Source: Caproicibacter fermentans
Lineage (GTDB): Bacteria > Bacillota > Clostridia > Oscillospirales > Acutalibacteraceae
Assembly: GCF_009746625.1 (NCBI RefSeq)
Contig: NZ_VWXL01000095.1
Span: 48,992 to 112,991, forward strand
Reading direction: 5' to 3'
Length of the DNA: 64,000 nt
Part shown: positions 7,829 through 16,422 of the stretch, piece after piece
Layout of the letters: every line of letters begins with the position of its first letter
Position numbering within the stretch: position 1 is the first letter of the stretch
Program-made: the position numbers and the translations under genes
Notes under the pieces: model-generated
Seen by the model: the letters and a program-made list of their open reading frames with translations, nothing else
What the model was told of the DNA's origin: nothing
The model's database searches: none

Positions 7829-8653
7829 TCATCCTTTTACAGCCCCGGCGGTCAGGCCTTTCATCAGGCTTTTCTGAAAGATCAGAAAAGCGACGATCAC
7901 AGGAATCACGGCAATCACGGCCGTCGCGGCCATCAGATTCCAATGCGCGCCGGCAAACTGCTGGAAATAAACCGACAGCGCCTGGGGAATGTTATGCTTT
8001 TTCGTATCCTGCAGGAAGAATACCGCTTGGGCGTAGTTGTTCCAGATGCCGAATCCGTTCAAAATTATAACGGCGGCGACGGATGGCTTGAGCAGAGGGA
8101 ACGTGATTTTCCAGAAAACCCGGAACCAGGAGCATCCGTCGATAATCGCGGCCTCTTCAATTTCCCTTGGCAACGACTTTACAAATCCCGTAAAGATGAA
8201 GACGGAGGAGGGAAGAGCGATTGTGGCGCAGACCAAGCTCATTCCCCAAAGCGTGTTGATTGCGTTCAGACGGATCATCAGAGCGTAGAGAGGGACGGTG
8301 TTAATGATTCCCGGAATCATCATGCAGCTCATGAAAAGCCAGAACACAAACTTGTTGAATTTATAGTCGAACCGGGCGATAGTGAAGGCGGCCATTGCTC
8401 CGAAAATGAGAATGATCGCCAGCGATTCCACAGTGATGACAGCGGAATTGACAATCGCCGTTCCAATGTGGGATTTCTGCCAGGCATCAATAAAGTTCTG
8501 AAAATAAAAATCCGGTACGAACAGATTTCCCTGATAAAAGATCCGCTGAGGCTTGTTGAGAGACAGAATCAGAAGAATATAAAACGGAATCAGACAAACG
8601 GCGCAGATCAGAATAATTGCCAGATGTTTCATGAAATTGACTGCAGAATTCAA
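7829..8653 (-). CDS. Carbohydrate ABC transporter permease, MalG type
   Basis: This inner-membrane subunit of a CUT1 sugar importer has six predicted membrane segments and the cytoplasmic EAA loop (EIEEAAIIDGCSWFRVFWKITFP) that docks the ATPase. It ends in the usual KGLTAGAVKG. The TTG at 8653 is proposed as start because an AAGGAG site overlapping the upstream gene's stop lies eight bases before it; an ATG at 8632 (MKHLAIIL) is the alternative. It is the last gene of an operon reading binding protein, MalF-type permease, MalG-type permease, with no ATPase gene present. Confidence 0.88.
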   Translation of the reverse strand: MNSAVNFMKHLAIILICAVCLIPFYILLILSLNKPQRIFYQGNLFVPDFYFQNFIDAWQKSHIGTAIVNSAVITVESLAIILIFGAMAAFTIARFDYKFNKFVFWLFMSCMMIPGIINTVPLYALMIRLNAINTLWGMSLVCATIALPSSVFIFTGFVKSLPREIEEAAIIDGCSWFRVFWKITFPLLKPSVAAVIILNGFGIWNNYAQAVFFLQDTKKHNIPQALSVYFQQFAGAHWNLMAATAVIAVIPVIVAFLIFQKSLMKGLTAGAVKG

Positions 8654-8658
8654 ACCGT

Positions 8659-9525
8659 TCACTCCTTTTCCCGCGTCAGCCGCATCGAAATCATGACGGG
8701 AATCAAAATGATAAAGAACATGATGATCGCCACGGCGGTGGAATACCCGGTTTTGCTTCCGTAGCACATACGCATGATATAAATGCTGAGGGTTTCGGTG
8801 GCGTACCCCGGGCCGCCGTCGGTCAGAGCCATGACGATATCGAAGACGGCAAGGGAACCGATAATGTTTGTAACGACGTTGATCCGAATAGACGGCAGCA
8901 GCATCGGCATGGTGACATAGCGAAAGCTGTCCCAGAAACCGGCTCCGTCGATTTTCGCGGATTCGTACAGCTCATCGGGAATGCTCTGCAGTCCCGCCAG
9001 GTAGATTACCATGGTCATACCGGCGTACTGCCATACGTTTACAAGAACAAGCACAACCATACACGCGGTGTAATCCCCAAGCCAGTTCCCGAGAAGCGAG
9101 GATTTTCCGATCAGATCCAACGCGTGAAAAACAAATCCACGGTCCGGCTGCAGCAGCATGTACCAGATGTACCCCATAATCAGAGGGCTGATAATGGCGG
9201 GCAGATAGATCATCACGCGGGCAATGCCTTTTCCCTTGAATTTTCCATTCATTAAAAGCGCGTACCCAAGACCTACCAGATTTAGCAGCGGCGCGCTTCC
9301 CAACGCAAAGATCAGCGTGTTTTTAATATCCGCAATGGCCCTGCTGTCTTTAAAAAAATCAAAGAAATTCCGCAGGCCGATAAAATTAGCTCTGCTGATG
9401 CCGTCCCAGTCCGTCAGGCTCATCCAGATTCCCTGCGAAAGCGGATAAAGAAAAAACACCGCGAACAAAAGAAAAGCGGGAACGGCCATAAAAGTGTGCA
9501 ATCCAATTTTTTTTGTTTTCATCAT
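8659..9525 (-). CDS. Carbohydrate ABC transporter permease, MalF type
   Basis: The 288-residue protein has six membrane segments and the EAA motif (ELYESAKIDGAGFWDSFRYVTMP) near residue 190. It pairs with the downstream MalG-type subunit to form the channel of a CUT1 importer. The stop codon overlaps the ribosome binding site of the next gene, which implies translational coupling. The ribosome binding site in front of its own ATG is weak, in keeping with a hairpin between it and the binding-protein gene that should lower permease expression. Confidence 0.88.
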   Translation of the reverse strand: MMKTKKIGLHTFMAVPAFLLFAVFFLYPLSQGIWMSLTDWDGISRANFIGLRNFFDFFKDSRAIADIKNTLIFALGSAPLLNLVGLGYALLMNGKFKGKGIARVMIYLPAIISPLIMGYIWYMLLQPDRGFVFHALDLIGKSSLLGNWLGDYTACMVVLVLVNVWQYAGMTMVIYLAGLQSIPDELYESAKIDGAGFWDSFRYVTMPMLLPSIRINVVTNIIGSLAVFDIVMALTDGGPGYATETLSIYIMRMCYGSKTGYSTAVAIIMFFIILIPVMISMRLTREKE

Positions 9526-9544
9526 ACCGGCAGATAACCCCTTT

Positions 9545-9582
9545 TAAAAAACGGGGGGGTATCTTTTAAGACACCCCCCGCG
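9545..9582 (-). terminator. Hairpin between binding-protein and permease genes
   Basis: On the minus strand CGGGGGGTGTCTT pairs with AAGATACCCCCCCG and is followed by a run of six T. It lies in the 71-base gap after the binding-protein gene, so it can act as a partial terminator or 3'-stabilising element that keeps the binding protein more abundant than the permeases. Confidence 0.75.
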
Positions 9583-9596
9583 CAAAATGTCTTCGC

Positions 9597-10934
9597 TTAT
9601 TTCATGCCGTCGTTCCAAGCTTTTTCGTACGCTGTGGCAAAGGTTTCCGGCGTGTATTTTCCGCCGAGCAGGTCCTGCACCATACGGCCCGCGTCGTCAC
9701 CGGAGAATCCGGCCGGCTTTTCATTGGTGAAATCGATGTTGGCGGCGGATTTCAGGGCGGTGGTGACCTCATTTGCCAGAAGCGCCGGCGCCCAGTCGGC
9801 CTGAACATCCGTGAAGGCGGAGGGAGCTCCCGCGGCTTCGCTGTATTTTTTCTGGTTTTCCGGTTTAAACAGATAATTTAAAAATTCGATGGCCTCCGCT
9901 TTGTGCTTGGTCGTGGCGGAGATGGAATAACCGGAATCCTCCGCGCTTAAAATGACCGATTTGGATTTCGGCATATAGGATGGATAAGGAGCAAAGCCGA
10001 TTTTGCTCACGATATTGGGATCGGCGTCCGTCAGGCTGGAGAGGACCCACATCCCGTTGCTGAACATGGCGGCTTTTCCGGTGACGAAATCCTGCACGCA
10101 GTTGTCGCTGGTCGCGGTCAGCACGTCGGAGTTGATCAGGCCTTTGTCCTTTAGGTCCAGCAGGTCTTTTGCGAACACGGCCATGGGGCCGTCGGCGGCG
10201 CCGAAGTTCAGCTTTTCCTTGTCGTTGTCGAGCATCGCTTTTCTCGCGCCGACCGTTCCGAGCGTCTGCTTTATGTACCCGTGCGGAATGAATTCAATCA
10301 GGTGGCCCAGATGCCACGCTTCTTTTCCGAAGATAAACCACGGGGTCACGCCGGGTTTCTTTTGCTTGATGGTTTCCAGATTCTTTTCGAATTCTTCCCA
10401 GGTGGTTGCCTGCTTTAAACCCAGCTCGCTGAAAATATCTTTGTTGTAAAAGAATCCGGCCATTGTCATGTTGGTGCAGACACGGTACTGCTTTCCGGTT
10501 TTCACATCGGTGCAGTCGGCCTTCATCGCGGCGGAAAGCCGGCTCCACCAGTCCGTCTGGTCGGACAGGTCAAGGTATTTGCCCTCATCGACGTAACCCT
10601 GCTCGTAGGTCGTCATGATGTCGGGTACCTCGCCGGAAGCAAACTTGATCTTGATGATGTTACTGGCGTCCTTCTGGTATTCCTGCTCCACCGTGATCTT
10701 GTCCTGGGACGAATTGAAATCATTGATGATTTCATTCATGACATCGATGGTTTCGATTTTGCCCGTGAATAGTTTCAGGGTTACTTTTCCCCCGGAATCC
10801 GACTGCGAGCCTGCTTCGGAAGACGCGGCTCCCTGAGGCTGGGACGACGCGGAGGGGCTGACCGACGTAGCGCATCCGGAAAATGTTCCGCCAAGAAGCG
10901 CCGCACTCAGCAGTACGGCTAAAAGTTTTTTCAA
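9597..10934 (-). CDS. Extracellular sugar-binding lipoprotein of an ABC importer
   Basis: The 445-residue protein starts with a lipoprotein signal (KKLLAVLLSAALLGGTFSGC, lipidated Cys at about residue 21), then a Ser/Ala-rich linker and a type-1 solute-binding domain (KVTLKLFTGKIETIDVMNEI onward). It captures a sugar outside the cell and delivers it to the MalF/MalG-type permeases downstream. The start is TTG at 10934 with an AAAGGAGG site eight bases upstream. It is divergent from the YesM/YesN pair, a common arrangement in which the two-component system activates the importer. The sugar cannot be told from sequence. Confidence 0.9.
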   Translation of the reverse strand: MKKLLAVLLSAALLGGTFSGCATSVSPSASSQPQGAASSEAGSQSDSGGKVTLKLFTGKIETIDVMNEIINDFNSSQDKITVEQEYQKDASNIIKIKFASGEVPDIMTTYEQGYVDEGKYLDLSDQTDWWSRLSAAMKADCTDVKTGKQYRVCTNMTMAGFFYNKDIFSELGLKQATTWEEFEKNLETIKQKKPGVTPWFIFGKEAWHLGHLIEFIPHGYIKQTLGTVGARKAMLDNDKEKLNFGAADGPMAVFAKDLLDLKDKGLINSDVLTATSDNCVQDFVTGKAAMFSNGMWVLSSLTDADPNIVSKIGFAPYPSYMPKSKSVILSAEDSGYSISATTKHKAEAIEFLNYLFKPENQKKYSEAAGAPSAFTDVQADWAPALLANEVTTALKSAANIDFTNEKPAGFSGDDAGRMVQDLLGGKYTPETFATAYEKAWNDGMK

Positions 10935-11055
10935 TGAAAATTCCTCCTTTAAAATTCAACTGCCTCCTTTTTAAGAGTAACATGTTTGCAAAGAAAAGAA
11001 AATTCCCGCTTTATTAGATAATAGTTTGAGTTTTTTGGATTGATTATTGGTTTAA

Positions 11056-11084
11056 TTGCTTAACGCCCGGATTGTTGGTATAAT
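11056..11084 (+). promoter_or_regulatory. Sigma-A-type promoter for the histidine kinase operon
   Basis: TTGCTT at 11056-11061 and a perfect TATAAT at 11079-11084 are separated by 17 bases. The site lies 24 bases before the kinase start codon, which leaves a very short leader carrying the AGGGGGAGG ribosome binding site. Confidence 0.65.
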
Positions 11085-11108
11085 GTTAATAAGGGGGAGG
11101 CGGCGTTG

Positions 11109-12965
11109 ATGAAAAGACGATTTTTTCACCCCTATCGCAGTTGGAGCATCCGGCGAAAGCTGCTGGTGATCATATCTCTGCTGATCGTCCTGTCCGTGAC
11201 GCTGGTATCCGTATTAAGCTATAACCGTTATACGAATTACTTTACGGAGCAGACCAAAGAACAGACCCAGCAGATCATCGATCAGATCAGCATGAATGTG
11301 GATACCTACCTGAAAGAGCTTTTTCGGCTCAGCCTGACGCCCTATTACAATAACAGTGTCATGGAGGAACTGGAAAGTCAACCCCAAAACGATATGGAGA
11401 AGCTGGAAAAGCAGCGAAAAATCGAAAATTATCTGGGCTCCGTCATGATCTTGCCCCGCGACGATATTTTGCGCGTTTATATTCTGACGAACAGCGATGT
11501 TTACTCCAATGTAAAAACGCCCTATAACATGGCGGATTACCTTGATTACACGAAATCCTCGTGGTATCGGCAGGCCATTTCCACCCAGGAACAGATTTTT
11601 CTTCCCGTCCATTCGGAAAAGGTCTTCGGAAACGACAAAACGCAGATTTTTTCCTTTGTTCAGAGCCTTCGAAGCAAAGAGGATAATTCCAGGGTTCTCG
11701 GCGTGATCAAGGTTGACGCGAATTACGCGGGAATTAAAACCATTTGCGATAAAGTTCAGTTGGAGGACGGCAGCGCGCTTTTTATTATCGACCAGGATAA
11801 AAACATTATCTACCAGAACAGCAGATTTACGGTCGGAAAGCTGGATGACCCAATTTATCAGGCTGCTCTGGAGACGGACGGAAGCACGATTTCTTTAATT
11901 GACGGGACAAAATATGTCATCAACACTTCCACCCTGAGTACGACAAGCTGGAAGATCGCAAAAATCAGTTCTTACAACCAGTTAAACCGGTATTTTTTGG
12001 AAACCAGGAACGCCGCGATTATCGCTGCGCTGGTCTGCGCGGCCGCTGCCGTTTTTGTACTGGTCCTGTTTGCAAACAGCTTTTTAAATCCTATTTTTAC
12101 GATCGTCAGGCGGATGCGGGAGGTGCAGGACGGCGACCTGTCGGTGCAGGTTCCGGTGAAAAACCATGATGAAATCGGGTATCTGACCGAATCTTTCAAC
12201 ACGATGGTAAACAGGCTCCGGCAAACGGTGCGCAAAAACACCCGGCTCGTCAAGGAGGTCTATCAGTCGCGCTATCTGCAGAAGGAGGCGCAGTACAACG
12301 TGCTGTGCAGTCAGATTAAGCCGCATTTTTTGTATAACACGCTCAATACGATCAGCTTATTGATCAAGTGCGGGGAGCAGGACGAGGCAATCCGCAGCAT
12401 AGAGGATTTTTCGTTTTTTCTCCGGGGAGTCATGAACACAGACAAGGACATTCCGCTGTCTGCGGAGCTAAAGCTGGTGGATGCTTATCTGAGTCTGCAA
12501 AAGACCCGGTATGAAGACCGCTTTTTGTACCGGATTGAGATTCCGGAGCAGTTTATGAAGTATGAAATTCCTGCTTTGACGCTGCAGCCGATTGTGGAAA
12601 ACGCCATTATTCACGGCTGTGAGCTGAAACGGGGAAATTCCGTCATTCAAATCGGCTGTAAAGAGGAGAAAAACAGCTTCGTGATTTTCATTGAGGATAA
12701 CGGGAGAGGAATGGAACAGCCGCAGGTGGAAGAGATGAACCGCATGTTTCGGGTTCCTCCTTCTCAAGTTTCTGACCGGGGAGAGGACGTTCTGAACGAA
12801 AGCATTGGGCTGATGAATGTGAATTCCAGACTGCAGCTGAAATTCGGGGCGGAATATGGGATCAGCGTTGCATCAAAGACCAATGAGGGAACTTGTGTAT
12901 CTTTGCGTATGCCGATCAACGGCAGGAAAGGAGAGCGGACCGATGTATTCCTTAATGATTGTTGA
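11109..12965 (+). CDS. YesM-type sensor histidine kinase
   Basis: This membrane kinase has 618 residues. A first membrane segment at about 16-38 is followed by an extracellular sensor domain to about 295 (double-CACHE type), a second segment at 300-322, a HAMP domain near 325-375, the His_kinase motif with phosphorylatable His406 in QIKPHFLYNTLN, and an HATPase domain (ENAIIHG, EDNGRGMEQ). YesM kinases respond to sugars or cell-wall fragments and phosphorylate YesN-type regulators. ATG 11109 is preferred over a TTG three bases upstream on spacing. The gene overlaps its response regulator by 23 bases and is divergent from the importer. Confidence 0.9.
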   Translation: MKRRFFHPYRSWSIRRKLLVIISLLIVLSVTLVSVLSYNRYTNYFTEQTKEQTQQIIDQISMNVDTYLKELFRLSLTPYYNNSVMEELESQPQNDMEKLEKQRKIENYLGSVMILPRDDILRVYILTNSDVYSNVKTPYNMADYLDYTKSSWYRQAISTQEQIFLPVHSEKVFGNDKTQIFSFVQSLRSKEDNSRVLGVIKVDANYAGIKTICDKVQLEDGSALFIIDQDKNIIYQNSRFTVGKLDDPIYQAALETDGSTISLIDGTKYVINTSTLSTTSWKIAKISSYNQLNRYFLETRNAAIIAALVCAAAAVFVLVLFANSFLNPIFTIVRRMREVQDGDLSVQVPVKNHDEIGYLTESFNTMVNRLRQTVRKNTRLVKEVYQSRYLQKEAQYNVLCSQIKPHFLYNTLNTISLLIKCGEQDEAIRSIEDFSFFLRGVMNTDKDIPLSAELKLVDAYLSLQKTRYEDRFLYRIEIPEQFMKYEIPALTLQPIVENAIIHGCELKRGNSVIQIGCKEEKNSFVIFIEDNGRGMEQPQVEEMNRMFRVPPSQVSDRGEDVLNESIGLMNVNSRLQLKFGAEYGISVASKTNEGTCVSLRMPINGRKGERTDVFLNDC

Positions 12966-14538
12966 CGACGAACCGTTGATGGTGAAGTATTTTAAAAACA
13001 GTATTGAAAGGATTGCTCCGGAGTGGCAGGTTTCCGGCATTGCGCTGGATGGCCTGCAGGCAGTTGAATTGCTGCAGCGGCAGAGCTTTGAGCTTGTGGT
13101 CACGGACATTCGGATGCCGGAAATGGATGGCCTGGAGCTGGCAAAATTTATCAGCGAAATCTATCCTCAGACCAGAGTCGTGATTATTTCCGGTTTTGAT
13201 GATTTTGATTATGCGCAGAGGGCCATTCGCTGCGGCGTTTCGGACTATCTTTTAAAACCGATCAGCGATCAGAGCATCGCCGATACGCTGAAGAAAATTT
13301 CCGAGCAGATCCGCTCGGCTCAGTCAAAACTCTTTTCGGAGGATTTCCTTTTCAAAGAGGAGAGGCTGACGGATCCGGAGCTTCGGTCCCGGTTTTTGAG
13401 TTCAGTGATTCATCAGGAAAGCCCCAACATGAAATCGATTTATTCCGTCATGGCAGGCAAAAAGATGGAGCTGCTTCAGCAGGCTTATTCTTGTGTGGGG
13501 ATAATCGGAGTCGATTCGGCTGCTTTAATGACCGAGGGAAAAAGCTACCAGGAAACGGAGTCGTATCAAATGCGCTTGAATCAGACCTGCATGGAAAACT
13601 GCAAAGACGACCCCAACTCCGCGGTATGCTACTGCGACGGAGACAACACGGCCGTTTTAATCTGTTCCCGGGAAAAAGAAGAGATGCTCGAAAAGGCTCG
13701 GCGGTTTTACAAAGAGGTGCGTTCCCAAATGGAACGCGACTATTCTGTTCCGACACTAAACGCGATTGGTACGGTGGAACATGATATTCTGTGCCTGCGG
13801 AATTCCTATGAAGCCGCGTCGCAGAATTTCATCCTGGCTTTTTTGCAGCAGCCGGGGCTCTCTTCGGGGGAGGACGGACGGAATCCCGCCGACGGCTTTG
13901 CGGGGCTCGCGTCTTCGGTTTATTCCGACTATATATCTGGCAATGATTCCGGGATTTACGCCGGTCTCAAGGATTTTTTTCAAGGTTTGCCGGACGATGC
14001 CGACCCTCTGGTTTCCGCGCGTTTTGGCCTTTCCCTTCTGCAGCAGATCTGTAAGAAGGGCAAAGTCAAAAGAAATCGTTTGGAAAGAGGTTTTCAGCAG
14101 CTTGCGCTGTCATGGCAGAAAACGCGCGGCAAGGCGGCGGGAGATGGAATGGCGGACGCGGTTTATCAGGCGATCCTTGCGCTGAATCAGGATGAAAAGC
14201 TTCAGCTTGCCGATGACGGCAATCATTTGGCGGAACGGGCCAAAGAATATATTGCCGCCCATTACAGCGAACCGATCAGCCTTACGCTGATCGCTGAAAA
14301 ATTAGGGGTTTCGTCCAGCTATTTAAGCGATCTGTTTCACAGGGAAGTGGGGGAGCCTTACTCCAAATTTGTTACCCGGGTCAGAATGGAACAGGCAATT
14401 ATGAGAATGAAGGCGGACCCAAACAAGAAAATCTATACATTAGCCGCGGAGGTTGGGTTTATCAATTCCAAGCATTTTAATTCGGTCTTTAAGAAATTCT
14501 ACCATGTTACTCCTACGGAATACTTTAAAACCCTGTGA
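12943..14538 (+). CDS. YesN-type response regulator with AraC output domain
   Basis: The 531-residue protein has an N-terminal receiver domain with phospho-acceptor Asp55 (VTDIRMPEMDG), the acidic pair DD at residues 8-9 and a conserved Lys in YLLKP. A long middle region of low conservation follows, then a C-terminal AraC/XylS double HTH (about 435-530, ISLTLIAEKLGVSSSYLSDLF and LAAEVGFINSKHFNSVFKKF). The ATG at 12943 has an AAAGGAGAG site inside the kinase gene, so the two are translationally coupled. By analogy it activates the divergent sugar importer genes once phosphorylated. Confidence 0.9.
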   Translation: MYSLMIVDDEPLMVKYFKNSIERIAPEWQVSGIALDGLQAVELLQRQSFELVVTDIRMPEMDGLELAKFISEIYPQTRVVIISGFDDFDYAQRAIRCGVSDYLLKPISDQSIADTLKKISEQIRSAQSKLFSEDFLFKEERLTDPELRSRFLSSVIHQESPNMKSIYSVMAGKKMELLQQAYSCVGIIGVDSAALMTEGKSYQETESYQMRLNQTCMENCKDDPNSAVCYCDGDNTAVLICSREKEEMLEKARRFYKEVRSQMERDYSVPTLNAIGTVEHDILCLRNSYEAASQNFILAFLQQPGLSSGEDGRNPADGFAGLASSVYSDYISGNDSGIYAGLKDFFQGLPDDADPLVSARFGLSLLQQICKKGKVKRNRLERGFQQLALSWQKTRGKAAGDGMADAVYQAILALNQDEKLQLADDGNHLAERAKEYIAAHYSEPISLTLIAEKLGVSSSYLSDLFHREVGEPYSKFVTRVRMEQAIMRMKADPNKKIYTLAAEVGFINSKHFNSVFKKFYHVTPTEYFKTL

Positions 14539-14560
14539 CACCTTTACAAAATAATTGCAA

Positions 14561-14610
14561 AAAATGCGCCTTGAGCGGGCGTTAAAACCCGCTTTCAGGC
14601 GCATTTTCAT
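14561..14610. terminator. Bidirectional intrinsic terminator
   Basis: AAAATGCGCCT followed by TGAGCGGG pairs with CCCGCTTTC followed by AGGCGCATTTT, a long stem with A- and T-rich flanks on both sides. It lies between the convergent ends of the response regulator and the GH13 gene. Confidence 0.85.
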
Positions 14611-14686
14611 GTTGTTGGACCCTGCTGCTTCGCGTAGTTTGCTGTCACAAATTCATTTTAAAGCACTTTGTTTCGAGCGTTTCGGT

Positions 14687-16369
14687 TCAGCTTAACAGAT
14701 AGACGCGGCTTTCGAAAGGAGGAAGATCCATCGTTTTCGAGAGAATTTGGTTTTCGCATGCCGGATCATTTGAAATGAGCAGAGATCCGGATGGGCCGAC
14801 GGAATCCGGAAGCCTGACCTGCGCGGCTTCTTTGCTGAAATTCAGAACAATAAGCAGAGTCTTTTCATGATACTCTCTCTCAAAACAGATGACCTGTTCG
14901 TGGTTTTCCAGCAATGGGCGGTAGGAACCGTAAATCAGCGCCGGGAATTTCCGGCGCAGCCGGATCATTTTCTGGTAATAATGAAAAACGGAGTCCGGGT
15001 CGGAAAGGTTTTGGCTGACATTGATCCGGCGATAGTTTGGATTGACCGGGATCCACGGCTCGGCCTGGGAAAAGCCCGCGTTGGGAGTATCGTCCCACTG
15101 CATGGGGGTTCGCGCGTTGTCGCGGCTTTTAGCGCGGATGTACCGCATGACCCGAGCCTCTTCGCCCGGATACCGGTCGTTCAGCTCACGGTAGGCGTTC
15201 AGCGTTTCAATATCGCGGAACTGCGCGATGTTCTGAAAGGGGACGTTGGTCATTCCGATTTCCTCCCCCTGATAGATAAAAGGCGTTCCCTGCAGGGTCA
15301 GCAAAAGGGTCGCAAGCAGCTTTGCGGATTTTTCCCGGAATTCTCCGTCGCTGCCGAACCGTGAAACGGAGCGCGGCTGGTCGTGGTTGCCAAAGTACAG
15401 ACTGTTCCACGCTTTTCCGTCCAGCTCCGTTTGCCAGCGGGTGATGATTTCTTTCAGGTCGCGCAGCGCAACCGGCCGGTCGTTCCATTTTCCGTTTTCG
15501 TTGCCGCCGAGGTCCACATGCTCAAACTGAAAAACCATATTCAGCTCATGCCGGTCAAAACCGGCATATTTTTGCGCGTCCGCCGTTGTGATTCCGCCGG
15601 TTTCTCCAACCGTCATCACATCGTATTTGCTCAGAACCTCCCGGTACATTTCCTGCAAAAACTCATGGACGCGCGGCCCGTTGGTGGTGTGTTTCCATCC
15701 GTCTCCGTACTTTTGTCCGGGCGGAACCTCTCCGTCGGGAAAACGCTGATCTTTGGAAATGGCGTTGATCACGTCCATCCGGAACCCGTCGACGCCCTTC
15801 TCCAGCCACCAGGTCATCATATCGTAGACATTTTTTCTCACCTCAGGATTTTCCCAGTTTAAATCCGGCTGCTTTTCGGCAAACAGATGCATGTAATATT
15901 GTTTTGCGGATTCGTCGAATTTCCATACGGAGCCGCCGAAGACAGCGCCCCAGTTGTTGGGCTCCCTGCCGTCTTTTCCGTCTTTCCAGATATAATAGCC
16001 GCGGTACTGATTCGCGGGTGACTGCCTGCTCTTTTGGAACCATTCATGCTCGTCGGAGGTGTGGTTTACCACAAGGTCCATCACGATTTTCAGGCCCTTT
16101 TGATGGGCCTGTGCGAGCAGCTCCTCAAAATCCCGCATGGTACCGAATTCCTTCATGATTTTGCGGTAGTCCCGAATATCATAGCCGTTGTCCGCGTTCG
16201 GCGAATCGTAGATCGGGCAGAGCCAGATCACGTTTGCGCCTAAATCCCGGATGTAGTCGAGCTTTTGGATGATTCCCCGCAAGTCGCCGACGCCGTCCCC
16301 GCTGCTGTCCAGAAAGCTTCGCGGATAGACTTGATAAACGACGGCTTCTTTCCACCATTTCTTTTCCAC
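14687..16369 (-). CDS. GH13 oligo-1,6-glucosidase-like alpha-glucosidase
   Basis: The 560-residue length fits the cytoplasmic GH13 oligo-1,6-glucosidase group. The barrel motifs are clear: DLVVNHTS (about 98), GFRMDV with nucleophile Asp199, TVGE with acid/base Glu256, and GNHDQPR with Asp330. Val directly after the nucleophile is the residue usually found in alpha-1,6-preferring enzymes, whereas alpha-1,4-preferring relatives often have Ala or Thr. There is no signal peptide. The start is GTG at 16369 with a GAGG site. As the last gene of a locus with two GH66 enzymes and an importer, it probably removes glucose from imported isomaltooligosaccharides. Trehalose-6-phosphate hydrolase is a less likely alternative. 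Confidence 0.88.
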   Translation of the reverse strand: MEKKWWKEAVVYQVYPRSFLDSSGDGVGDLRGIIQKLDYIRDLGANVIWLCPIYDSPNADNGYDIRDYRKIMKEFGTMRDFEELLAQAHQKGLKIVMDLVVNHTSDEHEWFQKSRQSPANQYRGYYIWKDGKDGREPNNWGAVFGGSVWKFDESAKQYYMHLFAEKQPDLNWENPEVRKNVYDMMTWWLEKGVDGFRMDVINAISKDQRFPDGEVPPGQKYGDGWKHTTNGPRVHEFLQEMYREVLSKYDVMTVGETGGITTADAQKYAGFDRHELNMVFQFEHVDLGGNENGKWNDRPVALRDLKEIITRWQTELDGKAWNSLYFGNHDQPRSVSRFGSDGEFREKSAKLLATLLLTLQGTPFIYQGEEIGMTNVPFQNIAQFRDIETLNAYRELNDRYPGEEARVMRYIRAKSRDNARTPMQWDDTPNAGFSQAEPWIPVNPNYRRINVSQNLSDPDSVFHYYQKMIRLRRKFPALIYGSYRPLLENHEQVICFEREYHEKTLLIVLNFSKEAAQVRLPDSVGPSGSLLISNDPACENQILSKTMDLPPFESRVYLLS

Positions 16370-16422
16370 TGACTTAACCTCGCTGTCGTCATAATTTTTT
16401 GCCTATGATCCCTGCATTGACG

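Noticed and set aside
7727..8764. A 345-codon plus-strand ORF opposite the MalG-type permease gene
   Set aside because: Low-complexity, Asp/Arg/Asn-rich translation antisense to a clear permease gene; no family pattern and no ribosome binding site.
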